NCBI GenBank assembly: GCA_035726825.1
Contig: JALNTX010000005.1
Span: 1-64,000, forward strand
Origin: Pseudocitrobacter sp913778145
GTDB taxonomy: Bacteria; Pseudomonadota; Gammaproteobacteria; Enterobacterales; Enterobacteriaceae
DNA length: 64,000 nucleotides
Direction of reading: 5' to 3'
Position numbers and translations under genes: made by a program. How positions within the stretch are numbered: the first letter of the stretch is position 1; the number at the start of each line of letters is the position of its first letter. Shown piece after piece: positions 53,411 through 62,415 of the stretch. Below the pieces are notes generated by a model. It was not told where the DNA came from. It ran no database searches and worked only from the letters and a program-made list of their open reading frames with translations.

Positions 53411-54550
53411 TTAGAAGTCGTAACGCAGACGAACCAGGTTCATATCACCCAGGTTGTCGGTGCTGGAGGTAAACACGTGTTCGTAGTCAACACGGAAACC
53501 GTAATCCAGCTGGAAGCTGATACCTACGCCGTTGTCGGTACGCAGGTAGTTACGACCATTCACGTATTCAATACGGTCACCCATGAAGTACGGCTGGATG
53601 GATTTAACTGCGTATTGACCAATCGGGAAGGTGTAACCCGCGAAGTATTCCAGACCCCACGCGTCGCCCGCGAAGTAATCTTTCGCGTCGATTTTCTTGG
53701 TAGTCATGAAGTTCTGGTACCAGCCGCCGCCCAGGGCGAAGGTCCAGTTGTCTGGTTTCCAGCTAAACGCGGTACCGACGATGTTCTGATCGTAGGTTTT
53801 GCTGTTCTGATCCTGATCGCGCATTTCCGCACGAGTGTAGTTCCAGGAAGTACCCCAGGTCAGGTCTTTGGTGATGTGGTAATCCACACCCAGAGAACCG
53901 CCGCCACGACGTTTGTATTTCAGGCCGTTGTTCGGGTTAAGATCATCGCTGAACAGGTAAGAAGCGTAGAGATCTACATCGCCTACAGTTTTCTTATATT
54001 TCAGAGATTTACGGGTACGATAAGAACCATCGTAGTCACCGTTGATACCGTTACCCGGAGCCTGACCGATCATGTCGTAGTCCCAGATATCGGTTTTCGC
54101 GCCAACCACATCATAGTAGATGCTGTTCTGTTGACCGAAGGTCAGCGTACCCCAGGTATCGCTTTTCAGACCGGTGTAGAGCATACGACGGGTAGTGTCG
54201 TTTGCGCCATCGGCGTAGTGGTTATCCCAGTTGAACATCGCCGGGAAGTTAACGCCCAGTTCATAGTAGCTAATCCAGCTAATATCATCGAACAGGTAGT
54301 AATCTGCTGCGAAACGGAAACGGGTGCCGCCGTCGAAGCCATTGCGTTTGTAGCCGTTCGCGCCATCATCCCCGGTCATATTCTGGAACTGAGGACGAAT
54401 ACTCCCGCCAACGGTGAAGTTAAGACGGCTAAGCGGGTCGCCAGCCTGCGGATCAGCTTTTAAAACGGTAATTTCCGCCTGAGATGCGAAAGTCGTCAGT
54501 GCCACTGCTGCGCCGATCGATAATGCCAGCGCTTTTATTTTTATGGACAT
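53411..54550 (-). CDS. Outer-membrane porin, general Gram-negative porin family
   Basis: 379 aa. Signal peptide MSIKIKALALSIGAAVALTTFASQA, mature start EITVLK. A 16-strand barrel is suggested by alternating aromatic strands, with TWGTLTFGQQNSIYYDVVGAKTDIWD (loop 3 region, acidic) and DGSYRTRKSLKYKK (basic barrel-wall residues), and terminal F in NLVRLRYDF. It is more distant from OmpC/OmpF than those are from each other, and could be substrate-selective. AAGGAACAACC lies ahead of the ATG. Monocistronic. Confidence 0.87.
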   Translation of the reverse strand: MSIKIKALALSIGAAVALTTFASQAEITVLKADPQAGDPLSRLNFTVGGSIRPQFQNMTGDDGANGYKRNGFDGGTRFRFAADYYLFDDISWISYYELGVNFPAMFNWDNHYADGANDTTRRMLYTGLKSDTWGTLTFGQQNSIYYDVVGAKTDIWDYDMIGQAPGNGINGDYDGSYRTRKSLKYKKTVGDVDLYASYLFSDDLNPNNGLKYKRRGGGSLGVDYHITKDLTWGTSWNYTRAEMRDQDQNSKTYDQNIVGTAFSWKPDNWTFALGGGWYQNFMTTKKIDAKDYFAGDAWGLEYFAGYTFPIGQYAVKSIQPYFMGDRIEYVNGRNYLRTDNGVGISFQLDYGFRVDYEHVFTSSTDNLGDMNLVRLRYDF

Positions 54551-54843
54551 GGTTGTTCCTTGGATAGGTTAACTGCCATTTATTTAGCCAGTGAATATTA
54601 TCGTGTCTAAATGAACTTATCTTTACCGTTTTTTAATGATTTGTGCGGTTAAACTGACCCTTCTATACAATCTGTGCCTTTATTGAACAATTCCATGGAA
54701 CTTTTGTGGGTAAGGATAAAAAGTGGGATATTGCGCGCGGATTTTTTGGTCAGAGTAGTTGCCCGGTGGCGCTAACGCTTACTGGGCCTACGAGGTGTAA
54801 AGTTTTTGTAGGCCGGATAAGCGTCAGCGCATCCGGCAATCCC
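54551..54843. other. Porin promoter region and REP element
   Basis: The left ~170 bases are the A/T-rich upstream region of the porin gene. From ~54760 to 54840 a REP pair (CCGGTGGCGCTAACGCTTACTGGGCC and GTAGGCCGGATAAGCGTCAGCGCATCCGGC-type units) precedes the ybbP stop. Confidence 0.6.
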
Positions 54844-57258
54844 TTAGCTACTAAAATGGCGGAACAACGCTTTACCTTTCAACAGGCGGATCCCCAGCCA
54901 ACCGCCGCACAGTGAAAGCAGCACGGCGCCGCAAAGCGGCAACGCCAGCCACAAACGCCAGTCCGGCTCCCACGGGAAATCAAACACCCGCGTTTGCAGC
55001 ATTGCCAGCGCTGTTTCTGCGCCAATGGCCGCCACCAGCCCGGAAACCAGTCCCAGCAGGGCGAACTCCGCCCAAAGCGTGGTGCGCAGCAGCGGTTTAC
55101 TGGCACCGAGTGTCCGATAAACCACCAGCTCCTGATGACGCTGACGCATACCGACCTGCACCTGTGCCAACAACAGCAACACGCCGCAGGCGGTCACCAG
55201 CACCACCATCACTTCGAGCGCCCGGCTTACCTGCTCCAGCACCTGCCCGACCTGTTTCAGGATCGCGCCGATATCCAGCAGGCTAATGGTCGGGAATTCA
55301 CGATTCAACTGCGTTAACAACGTATTATCGCCTTCCCAACGGAAACTGGTAAGCCAGCTTTGCGGCTGCCCCTCCAGCGCCCCGCTCGGGAAAATAAAGA
55401 AGAAGTTAGGCCGCAGGCTCTCCCAGTCAACTTTACGTAAACTGGTGACCGTGGCGCTGAAATCCTGGGTGTCACCGGTGAACGTCACCTTATCGCCCAG
55501 TTTGATATTCAGCCGCTTCGACAGCCCCTCTTCAATCGATACTTCCCCCGCTTTCGGCGGCCAGCTTCCTGCAACGATAGGGTTATGGTCCGGTTGCTTC
55601 TCCTGCCAGGTGAGGTTCAGCTCACGATTGAGCGATTCATCTTTATTCCCTTCTGTGGTCTGACCGTTTATCTGCGTCAGACGCGCGCGAACGATGGGAT
55701 AAAAAGCTTCCGGGATCACCTGATGTTCCGCAAGGAACGTTTTCACCGGCTGCACCTGCTCCGGCGCAATGTTTATCAGGAAGTAATTGGGGCTTTCCGG
55801 CGGCAACTGTTGCTGCCAGCGGTCGAGCAGGTCGCCGCGAAGCACCAGCAAAAGCGCCAGTAACATAAAGGAGAGCGAAAATGCCGCCAGTTGGCTAAGC
55901 GTTGACCACGGCTGGCGCAGCAAACGATTGACCGCCAGGCGCAGCGGCAGAGCTTTCAACGTTAAGCGCTTCAGCACATTGAGCAGCATCCAGCCCAGCA
56001 CGCCGCACAGTAATGCCAGCACCACCGCCCCAGCCAGCACCGACCACAGAAGCGGGCTACCGCCCATCAACCACGCAAGCAGGCCAATGACCACCAGGCA
56101 AATCACCGGAATATACAACTTCAGCGGCCAGACGCTGGCGACCACGTCGCGCCGCAAAACTCGCAGCGGCTGCGTTGCCAACAGCAGGCGATACGGACGC
56201 AGCCCAACCAGCAGCGAAATCACCACCATCGTGCCGATTGCCCACAACCACGGCCAGGCGCTGGCGGAAGGCAGTGCCGCCGGTAAAACCGGCTTGAGCA
56301 GAATCAACAGAATATGTTCGAACAGCAGCCCCATCGCGCCGCCGGTGATGGCCGCCAGTGTGAGCAGCAACAGCCACTGGCCGATAATCAGCTTGCGTAA
56401 CTGCGCCCGCCCGGCGCCCAGGGTTTTGAGGATTGCCACCAGGTCATAACGGCTGCGACAGTAGTGCCCCATCGCTACGGCGACTGCCGCCACGGCTAAC
56501 AGCAGCGTCAACAACGCAGAAAGCAGCAGGAACTGCTGCGAGCGTTCGAGAGATTTGCCCAACGCGCCGTCGTCCTGCTCCAGTCCATACCAGCGATGCT
56601 CAGGCTTCAGCTGCGGTAGCAACCATTTTTCATAATTCGCCAGCTGTTCTGGCGTACCACCAAACTTATAGCGCCAGCTCACGCGGCTGCCGGGCTGCAC
56701 TGCCCCGGTTTTTTCGACGTCAGCCATATTCATCATCAGGCGGGGCGCCATCTGGAAAGGGTTGAAGCCCGCATCCGGCTCCTGGACGATTTCCCCGGCG
56801 ATGCGCAGCGTGGCATCACCGACGTCAATCTCATCGCCAGTTTTCAGGTTTAGCAATGCCAGCAAACGCGGCGCCAGCAGCACGGTGCCGGGCTGCGGTT
56901 TTATACCTTCCGGTTTAGTTTGCAGCGTGCCGTACATCGGATAAACGCTGTCCACCGCTTTAACGTCAGCCAACTGCGGCGTGTTACCGGCCCAGGTCAT
57001 GGTCGAGAAGCTCATCTGCTCGCCAACCTTTAGCCCCTCTTCCCGCGCTTTATCCAGCCAGGCGACGGGCACTTCACGCGAACTGCGCAGCGCCCTGTCA
57101 CCCGCCATATATTCACGGCTTTGCTGACTTAATCCTTTTTCCATACGATCGCTGATGCTGCCAAGCGCCAGCACGCAGGCCACCGCCAGGCTTAACGCCA
57201 GCCAGACAATCAGCAACGACGGCGAGCGCCACTCCCGCCAGAACCAGCGTGCAATCAT
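54844..57258 (-). CDS. ybbP: YbbP, FtsX-family ABC transporter permease
   Basis: 804 aa, exact E. coli length. MacB/FtsX-type permease with ten membrane segments: a first helix (SLLIVWLALSLAVACVLALG), large periplasmic domains, and FtsX domains around LLLSALLTLLLAVAAVAVAMGHYCRSRYDLVAILKTLGAGRAQLRKLI and VTACGVLLLLAQVQVGMRQRHQELVVYRTLGASKPLLRTTLW. With YbbA it forms a transporter whose substrate is not settled; it is genetically linked to TesA. The start overlaps the ybbA stop by four bases. Confidence 0.95.
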   Translation of the reverse strand: MIARWFWREWRSPSLLIVWLALSLAVACVLALGSISDRMEKGLSQQSREYMAGDRALRSSREVPVAWLDKAREEGLKVGEQMSFSTMTWAGNTPQLADVKAVDSVYPMYGTLQTKPEGIKPQPGTVLLAPRLLALLNLKTGDEIDVGDATLRIAGEIVQEPDAGFNPFQMAPRLMMNMADVEKTGAVQPGSRVSWRYKFGGTPEQLANYEKWLLPQLKPEHRWYGLEQDDGALGKSLERSQQFLLLSALLTLLLAVAAVAVAMGHYCRSRYDLVAILKTLGAGRAQLRKLIIGQWLLLLTLAAITGGAMGLLFEHILLILLKPVLPAALPSASAWPWLWAIGTMVVISLLVGLRPYRLLLATQPLRVLRRDVVASVWPLKLYIPVICLVVIGLLAWLMGGSPLLWSVLAGAVVLALLCGVLGWMLLNVLKRLTLKALPLRLAVNRLLRQPWSTLSQLAAFSLSFMLLALLLVLRGDLLDRWQQQLPPESPNYFLINIAPEQVQPVKTFLAEHQVIPEAFYPIVRARLTQINGQTTEGNKDESLNRELNLTWQEKQPDHNPIVAGSWPPKAGEVSIEEGLSKRLNIKLGDKVTFTGDTQDFSATVTSLRKVDWESLRPNFFFIFPSGALEGQPQSWLTSFRWEGDNTLLTQLNREFPTISLLDIGAILKQVGQVLEQVSRALEVMVVLVTACGVLLLLAQVQVGMRQRHQELVVYRTLGASKPLLRTTLWAEFALLGLVSGLVAAIGAETALAMLQTRVFDFPWEPDWRLWLALPLCGAVLLSLCGGWLGIRLLKGKALFRHFSS

Positions 57259-57941
57259 GCTTCCTCCCGCAATTCACCGTCGACAAGGCGCAAACGTCGG
57301 TCGCAGCGCGCCGCCAGCTGCGGATCGTGGGTCACCAGAATGAGCGTCGTGCCATGTTCACGGTTGAGAGAGAAAAGCAGGTCAGCAATTTTATCGCCCG
57401 TCTGCCTGTCGAGGTTTCCGGTAGGCTCATCGGCGAAGAGGAGATCCGGACGACCATTAAACGCGCGCGCCAGCGCCACGCGCTGCTGTTCGCCGCCCGA
57501 AAGCTGTGCCGGAAGATGATGCAGACGCTTGCCAAGGCCAAGCTGTTCAAGCAACGCTTTCGCGCCGCCCCGGCTCTGACTGTCGCTTTCGCCACGCAGC
57601 AGTGCAGGAAGTTCAACGTTTTCCAGTGCATTGAGCGTCGGGATCAACATAAAGGACTGGAAAACAAAGCCCACATGCTGCGCACGTAAACGCGCCCGCG
57701 CTTCTTCATCCAGCGCGGTCAGCGATTGCCCAAGCAGTTTCACATCGCCGCCGCTGCCGTCATCCAGCCCGGCGAGAATCGCCAGCAGCGTTGACTTGCC
57801 TGAACCCGACTCGCCAATCAGGGCGATGGTCTGCGCCGGTTTGACAATCAGGTTAACTCCGGTAAGGATGGAAAGCTCATGCTCTCCCTGACCGACGGAT
57901 TTCTTAAGATGATGAACTTCAAGCACGTTTTCCGCTGGCAT
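57255..57941 (-). CDS. ybbA: YbbA, ABC transporter ATP-binding protein (LolD/MacB type)
   Basis: 228 aa as in E. coli: MPAENVLEVHHLKKSVGQGEHELSILTGVN, Walker A GESGSGKST, Q-loop FVFQSFMLIPTLNALENVELP, signature LSGGEQQRVALARA, Walker B LLFADEPTGNLD, VTHDPQLAARCD. It partners YbbP. Its first 33 bases overlap, on the opposite strand, with the start of tesA. Confidence 0.96.
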   Translation of the reverse strand: MPAENVLEVHHLKKSVGQGEHELSILTGVNLIVKPAQTIALIGESGSGKSTLLAILAGLDDGSGGDVKLLGQSLTALDEEARARLRAQHVGFVFQSFMLIPTLNALENVELPALLRGESDSQSRGGAKALLEQLGLGKRLHHLPAQLSGGEQQRVALARAFNGRPDLLFADEPTGNLDRQTGDKIADLLFSLNREHGTTLILVTHDPQLAARCDRRLRLVDGELREEA

Positions 57942-58535
57942 TTGCCCGTCCTGTTTTTGATTCTGTTAAGCTTCCGCGCCGTCGCCGCAGATACGTTGTT
58001 GATTCTCGGCGACAGCCTGAGCGCGGGATATCGTATGGCCGCGAATACGGCCTGGCCTGCCCTGCTCAACAGCAAATGGCAGCCGAAAACAGAGGTGGTT
58101 AACGCCAGCATCAGCGGCGACACCTCAGCACAGGGGCTGGCGCGCCTGCCTGCGTTGTTGAAACAGCATAAACCACGCTGGGTGCTGGTTGAGCTGGGCG
58201 GCAATGATGGCCTGCGCGGCTTTCAGCCTCAGCAAACCGAGCAAACGCTACGCACTATTCTGCAACAAATTAAAGCGGCCAACGCCGAACCGTTGTTAAT
58301 GCAAATTCGTCTGCCCGCAAACTACGGACGCCGCTATAATGAGGCCTTTAGCGCGATTTATCCGCAGCTTGCCCAGGAATTCACTATCCCACTGCTGCCC
58401 TTCTTTATGGAAGAGGTTTATCTCAAACCGCAGTGGATGCAGGATGATGGTATTCATCCCAATCGTGACGCCCAACCGTTTATCGCCGACTGGATGGCGA
58501 CACGCCTGGCACCACTAGTTAATCACGACTCCTGA
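57909..58535 (+). CDS. tesA: TesA, multifunctional acyl-CoA thioesterase I/protease I/lysophospholipase L1
   Basis: 208 aa from MMNFKHVFRWHLP, the E. coli start. Signal peptide ends FRAVAA; mature periplasmic SGNH hydrolase with the four blocks: ILGDSLSAGYRM (Ser), NASISGD (Gly), ELGGNDGL (Asn) and DDGIHPN (Asp/His). It hydrolyses acyl thioesters and lysophospholipids. The frame is open to 57879 but the extra ten residues lack homology. Its 5' end lies inside ybbA on the other strand. Confidence 0.97.
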   Translation: MMNFKHVFRWHLPVLFLILLSFRAVAADTLLILGDSLSAGYRMAANTAWPALLNSKWQPKTEVVNASISGDTSAQGLARLPALLKQHKPRWVLVELGGNDGLRGFQPQQTEQTLRTILQQIKAANAEPLLMQIRLPANYGRRYNEAFSAIYPQLAQEFTIPLLPFFMEEVYLKPQWMQDDGIHPNRDAQPFIADWMATRLAPLVNHDS

Positions 58536-58563
58536 ATATAAAGGGGCGTTCTCAGGTAAAGTT

Positions 58564-59334
58564 ATGCAAAAAACGGTTTTAATTACAGGATGTTCAAGCG
58601 GTATTGGTCTGGAAAGCGCCCTTGAGCTGAAGCGCCAGGGATTTCGCGTGCTGGCGGCCTGCCGCAACCCTGCCGACGTTGCGCGGATGAACGGGATGGG
58701 GCTTATTGGTATTGAGCTGGACCTCGACGACCCCGCAAGCGTAGACCGTGCCGCCGACGAGGTGATCGCCCTGACCGGCAATCGCCTGTTTGGCCTGTTC
58801 AATAACGCCGGTTTTGGGGTTTACGGCCCGCTCAGCACCCTCACCCGGACACAGCTGGAGCAGCAATTTTCCGCCAACTTTTTCGGCGCGCATCAGCTGA
58901 CTCAGCGTCTTCTTCCGGCGATGATCCCGCACGGCGAAGGCCGCATCGTGATGACGTCGTCGGTAATGGGGCTTATCTCTACCCCTGGTCGCGGCGCCTA
59001 TGCCGCCAGCAAATATGCGCTCGAGGCGTGGTCCGACGCACTGCGCATGGAACTGCATACCACGGGCATAAAGGTGAGCCTGATTGAACCTGGCCCGATT
59101 CGTACGCGCTTCACCGACAACGTGAATCAAATCGAGCAGGATAAACCGGTGGAGAACCCCGGCATCGCCGCGCGTTTTACCCTCGGCCCGGACGCAGTCG
59201 TGGAAAAAGTGCGTCACGCCTTTATCAGCGACAAACCCAAACTGCGTTACCCGGTGACGCTGGTTACCCACGCCGTTGGCTGGTTGAAGCGCCTGCTCCC
59301 GGCCCGCGCGATGGACAAAATTTTACGCGGCTAA
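58564..59334 (+). CDS. ybbO: YbbO, short-chain dehydrogenase/reductase
   Basis: 256 aa (269 in E. coli, which has a longer N-terminus). NADP-type SDR: ITGCSSGIGLESALELKRQGFRVLAACR (Rossmann, with Arg), LFNNAGFGVYGPL (NNAG), VMTSSVMGL (Ser) and YAASKYALEAW (Tyr/Lys). In E. coli YbbO reduces aldehydes, including fatty and retinoid aldehydes, with NADPH. It follows tesA by 28 bases and may share its transcript. Confidence 0.93.
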   Translation: MQKTVLITGCSSGIGLESALELKRQGFRVLAACRNPADVARMNGMGLIGIELDLDDPASVDRAADEVIALTGNRLFGLFNNAGFGVYGPLSTLTRTQLEQQFSANFFGAHQLTQRLLPAMIPHGEGRIVMTSSVMGLISTPGRGAYAASKYALEAWSDALRMELHTTGIKVSLIEPGPIRTRFTDNVNQIEQDKPVENPGIAARFTLGPDAVVEKVRHAFISDKPKLRYPVTLVTHAVGWLKRLLPARAMDKILRG

Positions 59335-59478
59335 GAGCCTGTCCCATTAGGCGTAATTGTTGCCGGCAGTTTGGACTCGGACAGCGCGCAGAAACCGGAG
59401 CGTACACGTAGTACGTGAGGATTTTGAGCACTGCCCGAGGCCAAACTGGCAAATAAAATAGCCGAATGGGATAGGCTC
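59335..59478. repeat. 144-base hairpin repeat (MITE-like) between ybbO and cnoX
   Basis: The outer ends are inverted: GAGCCTGTCCCATTAGGC and, reversed, GAGCCTATCCCATTCGGC. Inside, TTGCCGGCAGTTTGGACTCGG pairs with CCGAGGCCAAACTGGCAA, leaving a central ACACGTAGTACGTG. Nearly the whole element folds as one hairpin. It begins immediately after the ybbO stop codon (TAA at 59332-59334). No coding capacity. Confidence 0.75.
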
Positions 59479-59539
59479 TAAGTTGAAGCCGGGCGCCGTG
59501 CCCCCATATATTACGGAAACCGACAAAAGAGAGTGGCTC

Positions 59540-60394
59540 ATGTCCGTACAGAATATCGTCAATATTACCGAAGCTAACCTGCACCAGACGCTGGAACAAT
59601 CCGTCACAACGCCGATTCTGTTCTACTTCTGGTCTGAACGTAGCCAACACTGTCTGGAGCTGACGCCGGTTCTTGAAAACCTGGCAACGCAGTATAACGG
59701 TCAGTTCATTCTGGCAAAAGTAGACTGCGACGCTGAGCAGATGGTCGCCTCACAGTTCGGCCTGCGCGCTATCCCAACGGTGTATCTGTTCCAGAATGGT
59801 CATCCGGTGGATGGTTTCCAGGGCCCGCAGCCGGAAGAAGCCATTCGCGCCTTGCTCGATAAAGTTCTGCCACGTGAAGAGGAGCTGAAAGCCCAGCAGG
59901 CAATGGAGCTGATGCAGGAAGGCAACTATGCCGACGCGCTGCCGCTGCTGAAAGATGCGTGGTCCATGTCAAATCAGGATAGTCAGATTGGCCTGCTGCT
60001 GGCAGAAACGCAGATTGCGCTGAACCGTTCTGAAGACGCGGAAGCCGTACTTAAAACCGTGCCATTACAGGATCAGGACACCCGCTATCAGGGTCTGCTG
60101 GCGAAAATTGAACTGCTGAAACAGGCCGCTGATACGCCGGAAATTCAGCAGTTACAACAGCAAGTTGCGCAGAACCCGGACGATGCCGCGCTGGCATCGC
60201 AATTGGCGTTACAACTGCATCAGGTTGGCCGTAACGAAGAAGCGCTGGAGCTGCTGTTCAGCCATCTGCAAAAAGACCTCGGCGCGGCTGATGGCCAGGC
60301 ACGTAAAATGCTGCAGGAGATCCTCGCAGCGTTAGGCACCGGCGATGCGCTGGCGTCGAAGTATCGTCGTAAATTGTATTCGCTGCTGTACTGA
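59540..60394 (+). CDS. cnoX: CnoX (YbbN), chaperedoxin
   Basis: 284 aa. Thioredoxin-like N-terminus whose active site is SQHC (first Cys replaced by Ser, in FYFWSERSQHCLEL, ~33-36), so no oxidoreductase activity of the usual type, followed by TPR-like helical repeats (~115-284). In E. coli it becomes a holdase after chlorination by hypochlorous acid, and it delivers substrates to GroEL and DnaK. ATG 59540 starts the homologous MSVQNIVNITEANLHQ; the open frame upstream to 59483 lies next to the hairpin repeat. Confidence 0.95.
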   Translation: MSVQNIVNITEANLHQTLEQSVTTPILFYFWSERSQHCLELTPVLENLATQYNGQFILAKVDCDAEQMVASQFGLRAIPTVYLFQNGHPVDGFQGPQPEEAIRALLDKVLPREEELKAQQAMELMQEGNYADALPLLKDAWSMSNQDSQIGLLLAETQIALNRSEDAEAVLKTVPLQDQDTRYQGLLAKIELLKQAADTPEIQQLQQQVAQNPDDAALASQLALQLHQVGRNEEALELLFSHLQKDLGAADGQARKMLQEILAALGTGDALASKYRRKLYSLLY

Positions 60395-60480
60395 TTGATT
60401 GCCGGATGGTGGCTGCGCCTTATCCAGCCTACAGGCATAAACGTGTAGGCCGGATAAGCGTCAGCGCCATCCGGCTTTTT
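60395..60480. repeat. REP element between cnoX and fetB
   Basis: GATTGCCGGATGGTGGCTGCGCCTTATCC and GTAGGCCGGATAAGCGTCAGCGCCATCCGGC form a facing pair, ending in CTTTTTCTT. The gap lies between convergent genes, and the right hairpin plus T-run may terminate cnoX. Confidence 0.75.
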
Positions 60481-60481
60481 C

Positions 60482-61261
60482 TTACATCTTCTTCAACTGC
60501 GACACCACCAGCTGATGGCGTGAATTGTAGAATTTCCGGTACGTCAGGTAACAGGCGATAATCGTCGACAGGCTGGCGGTAGATAGCAGCATAAACGTCA
60601 CCATTATCTGGTACTTAATCGCTTTTACCGGGTCAATCCCGGCAAAAATCAGCCCCGACATCATCCCCGGTAAACTCACCAGCCCGACGGTTTTCGCCGA
60701 ATCCACCGTGGGGATCAGCGACGCGCGAATGCTTTCGCGAATTAACCGCGCGGAGGCCATTTTAGGCGTCGCACCCAGGCTGAGTTTCTCCTGAATCTGC
60801 TGCTGTTCCGCGCTAAAGCGCTGCCCAAGATTGTTGTAACACAACCCCACCGCCACCATCGCATTGCCGGCAATCATCCCGGAAATAGGAATCACCTGCA
60901 TCGGCGTAAATTCAATCGAACCCGAAAAGACCAGAACCGCCAGCGTTAACCCAGCCCCGGTAGTGATGGCGATAAACGACGAAACAAACGCTTTGCTGAT
61001 GTATTTACTGCGTTTTTGCGCGTTGTAAGCAGCATTAAAGCAGATAAACAACACCATCAGCAGCGTCAGAACCGCGTGGTTAACGTTGAAAATATACTTC
61101 AGCACATAGCCGACAATAATAAGCTGCACAACCGCCCGGCAAATACTCCAGATAATATCTTTTTCCAGCGCCAGTTTTTCCCGGTAGCTCACCACTATCG
61201 CCACCAGCACTAATACCATTGAGAGCGCCAGCGACTCATTGGTTATGGCGTGTTCATTCAT
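60482..61261 (-). CDS. fetB: FetB, permease of the FetAB iron exporter
   Basis: 259 aa, the E. coli length, from ATG 61261 (MNEHAITNESLALSMVL). UPF0014-type membrane protein with seven hydrophobic segments: ALEKDIIWSICRAVVQLIIVGYVLKYIF, GSIEFTPMQVIPISGMIAGNAMVAVGLCYNNLGQRF and PTVDSAKTVGLVSLPGMMSGLIFAGIDPVKAIKYQIMV. Exports iron and helps resistance to hydrogen peroxide. Overlaps fetA by eight bases; upstream frame to 61318 lies inside fetA. Confidence 0.95.
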   Translation of the reverse strand: MNEHAITNESLALSMVLVLVAIVVSYREKLALEKDIIWSICRAVVQLIIVGYVLKYIFNVNHAVLTLLMVLFICFNAAYNAQKRSKYISKAFVSSFIAITTGAGLTLAVLVFSGSIEFTPMQVIPISGMIAGNAMVAVGLCYNNLGQRFSAEQQQIQEKLSLGATPKMASARLIRESIRASLIPTVDSAKTVGLVSLPGMMSGLIFAGIDPVKAIKYQIMVTFMLLSTASLSTIIACYLTYRKFYNSRHQLVVSQLKKM

Positions 61262-61925
61262 GGGCGGCCTCCTGCATATCCTTTCCCGAAAGCGGTAATG
61301 TGATGACATCATCCGCATGTTCTATTTCATCTTTATCGTGAGTGACCCACAGCACGGCGATATTTTTATCCCGAACATAGCGATGAATAATATCGTTCAC
61401 GTTATGCTTATTTTCTTCATCAAGCGCGCTGGTAATTTCATCCAGTAATAAAACATCCGGCAGAAATTGCAGATTGCGGATCAAGGAAATACGCTGCTTT
61501 TCGCCGCCAGAGAGATCGTTGATTGATTTTGACAGCGTTTCTTCAGGTAAGCCAAACTGCGTCAGGAACGCCTGAAAGGTCTTTGGCTCTGTGCGTTTAT
61601 CACGAATCTGCCAGGGGAAAATCAGGTTGTCATAGACCGTTTCACCAAACAACGCGGGCGTCTGCGCACAGTAGGAAACTTGCTGGCGATACTGCTCTGG
61701 CGAAAGCGTGGTGTAATCCTGGCCCTTAAACTGAATCGTCCCTTCACTCGGGCTTAATAGCGAGGCGATGATTTTTAATAATGTACTTTTACCACAGCCC
61801 GAAGGGCCGGTTATCAGCTTAAACTCACCCGGCGCAATGCTGAAATTGATATCGTTTAACACCTGCCGCTCACCGATACGATAACCCACACCGGTTAATT
61901 GCAGAATCGTGTTGCTTTCCATCAT
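61254..61925 (-). CDS. fetA: FetA, ATP-binding subunit of the FetAB iron exporter
   Basis: 223 aa (225 in E. coli). Walker A GPSGCGKST (~39-47), Q-loop YCAQTPALFGETVYDNLIFPWQIR, signature LSGGEKQRISLIRN, Walker B VLLLDEITSALDEE and WVTHDKDEIEHADDVITL. First gene of fetAB. An additional in-frame Met precedes MESNTILQL. In E. coli the pair protects from oxidative stress caused by iron. Confidence 0.95.
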   Translation of the reverse strand: MMESNTILQLTGVGYRIGERQVLNDINFSIAPGEFKLITGPSGCGKSTLLKIIASLLSPSEGTIQFKGQDYTTLSPEQYRQQVSYCAQTPALFGETVYDNLIFPWQIRDKRTEPKTFQAFLTQFGLPEETLSKSINDLSGGEKQRISLIRNLQFLPDVLLLDEITSALDEENKHNVNDIIHRYVRDKNIAVLWVTHDKDEIEHADDVITLPLSGKDMQEAAHE

Positions 61926-62019
61926 GATTATTTGAAACTCCTGCTCGAACTGATTGACACAGTGTAACGATATTTCCTCATGAGACGTTAATTGAAAATT
62001 ATTTATTTTGCAGAGAGCA

Positions 62020-62058
62020 ATAAAAAAGGCGCTCCCTTTTCACATCAGTAAACGCCCT
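62020..62058 (-). terminator. Weak terminator after the 111-aa HTH-like gene
   Basis: On the minus strand GGGCG and GCGCC sequences around a ~25-base loop are followed by TTTTTT. The stem is short and imperfect. Confidence 0.35.
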
Positions 62059-62079
62059 TTCTAGTACCCTGTTTAACGC

Positions 62080-62415
62080 TTATTCACTGCCGTCAGGAAA
62101 GTTTTCTTTTAAGTATTCCAGAACGTTTTTATTGACCTTGTGTTCTGTGAATTTATAGCCTTTCCAGTACTCCGGCTGCTCGAGGTAGACTTCGGGCGGA
62201 ATGGTGAAGTCACTTAACACCATCCATTCAGCAAACAGCTCTGGGTTTCGTTTCTGTACAAGTTGTAACAGCATTATCAATGACATAGCAGAGGCAGGGA
62301 CATTAACCGAACCATCTAAATATTTATGTATGGTGGAACGGTTGGCCCTGAACAGTATCGGCAAGATAGCTTTATCTAGCCCCATTTCTTCAAATATCTT
62401 AGCAAAATCATTCAT
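62080..62415 (-). CDS. Small HTH-like protein, 111 aa, function unknown
   Basis: The N-terminal half LDKAILPILFRANRSTIHKYLDGSVNVPASAMSLIMLLQLVQ has the spacing of an XRE/Cro-type HTH (RSTIHKYLDGS as recognition helix). The C-terminal half is acidic/aromatic (PPEVYLEQPEYWKGYKFTEHKVNKNVLEYLKENF) without a known domain. It could be a transcription factor or antitoxin-like protein; no toxin gene adjoins. It is divergent from the trimeric adhesin gene, so regulation of it is possible. Ribosome site weak (AGGGATTC). Confidence 0.65.
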   Translation of the reverse strand: MNDFAKIFEEMGLDKAILPILFRANRSTIHKYLDGSVNVPASAMSLIMLLQLVQKRNPELFAEWMVLSDFTIPPEVYLEQPEYWKGYKFTEHKVNKNVLEYLKENFPDGSE

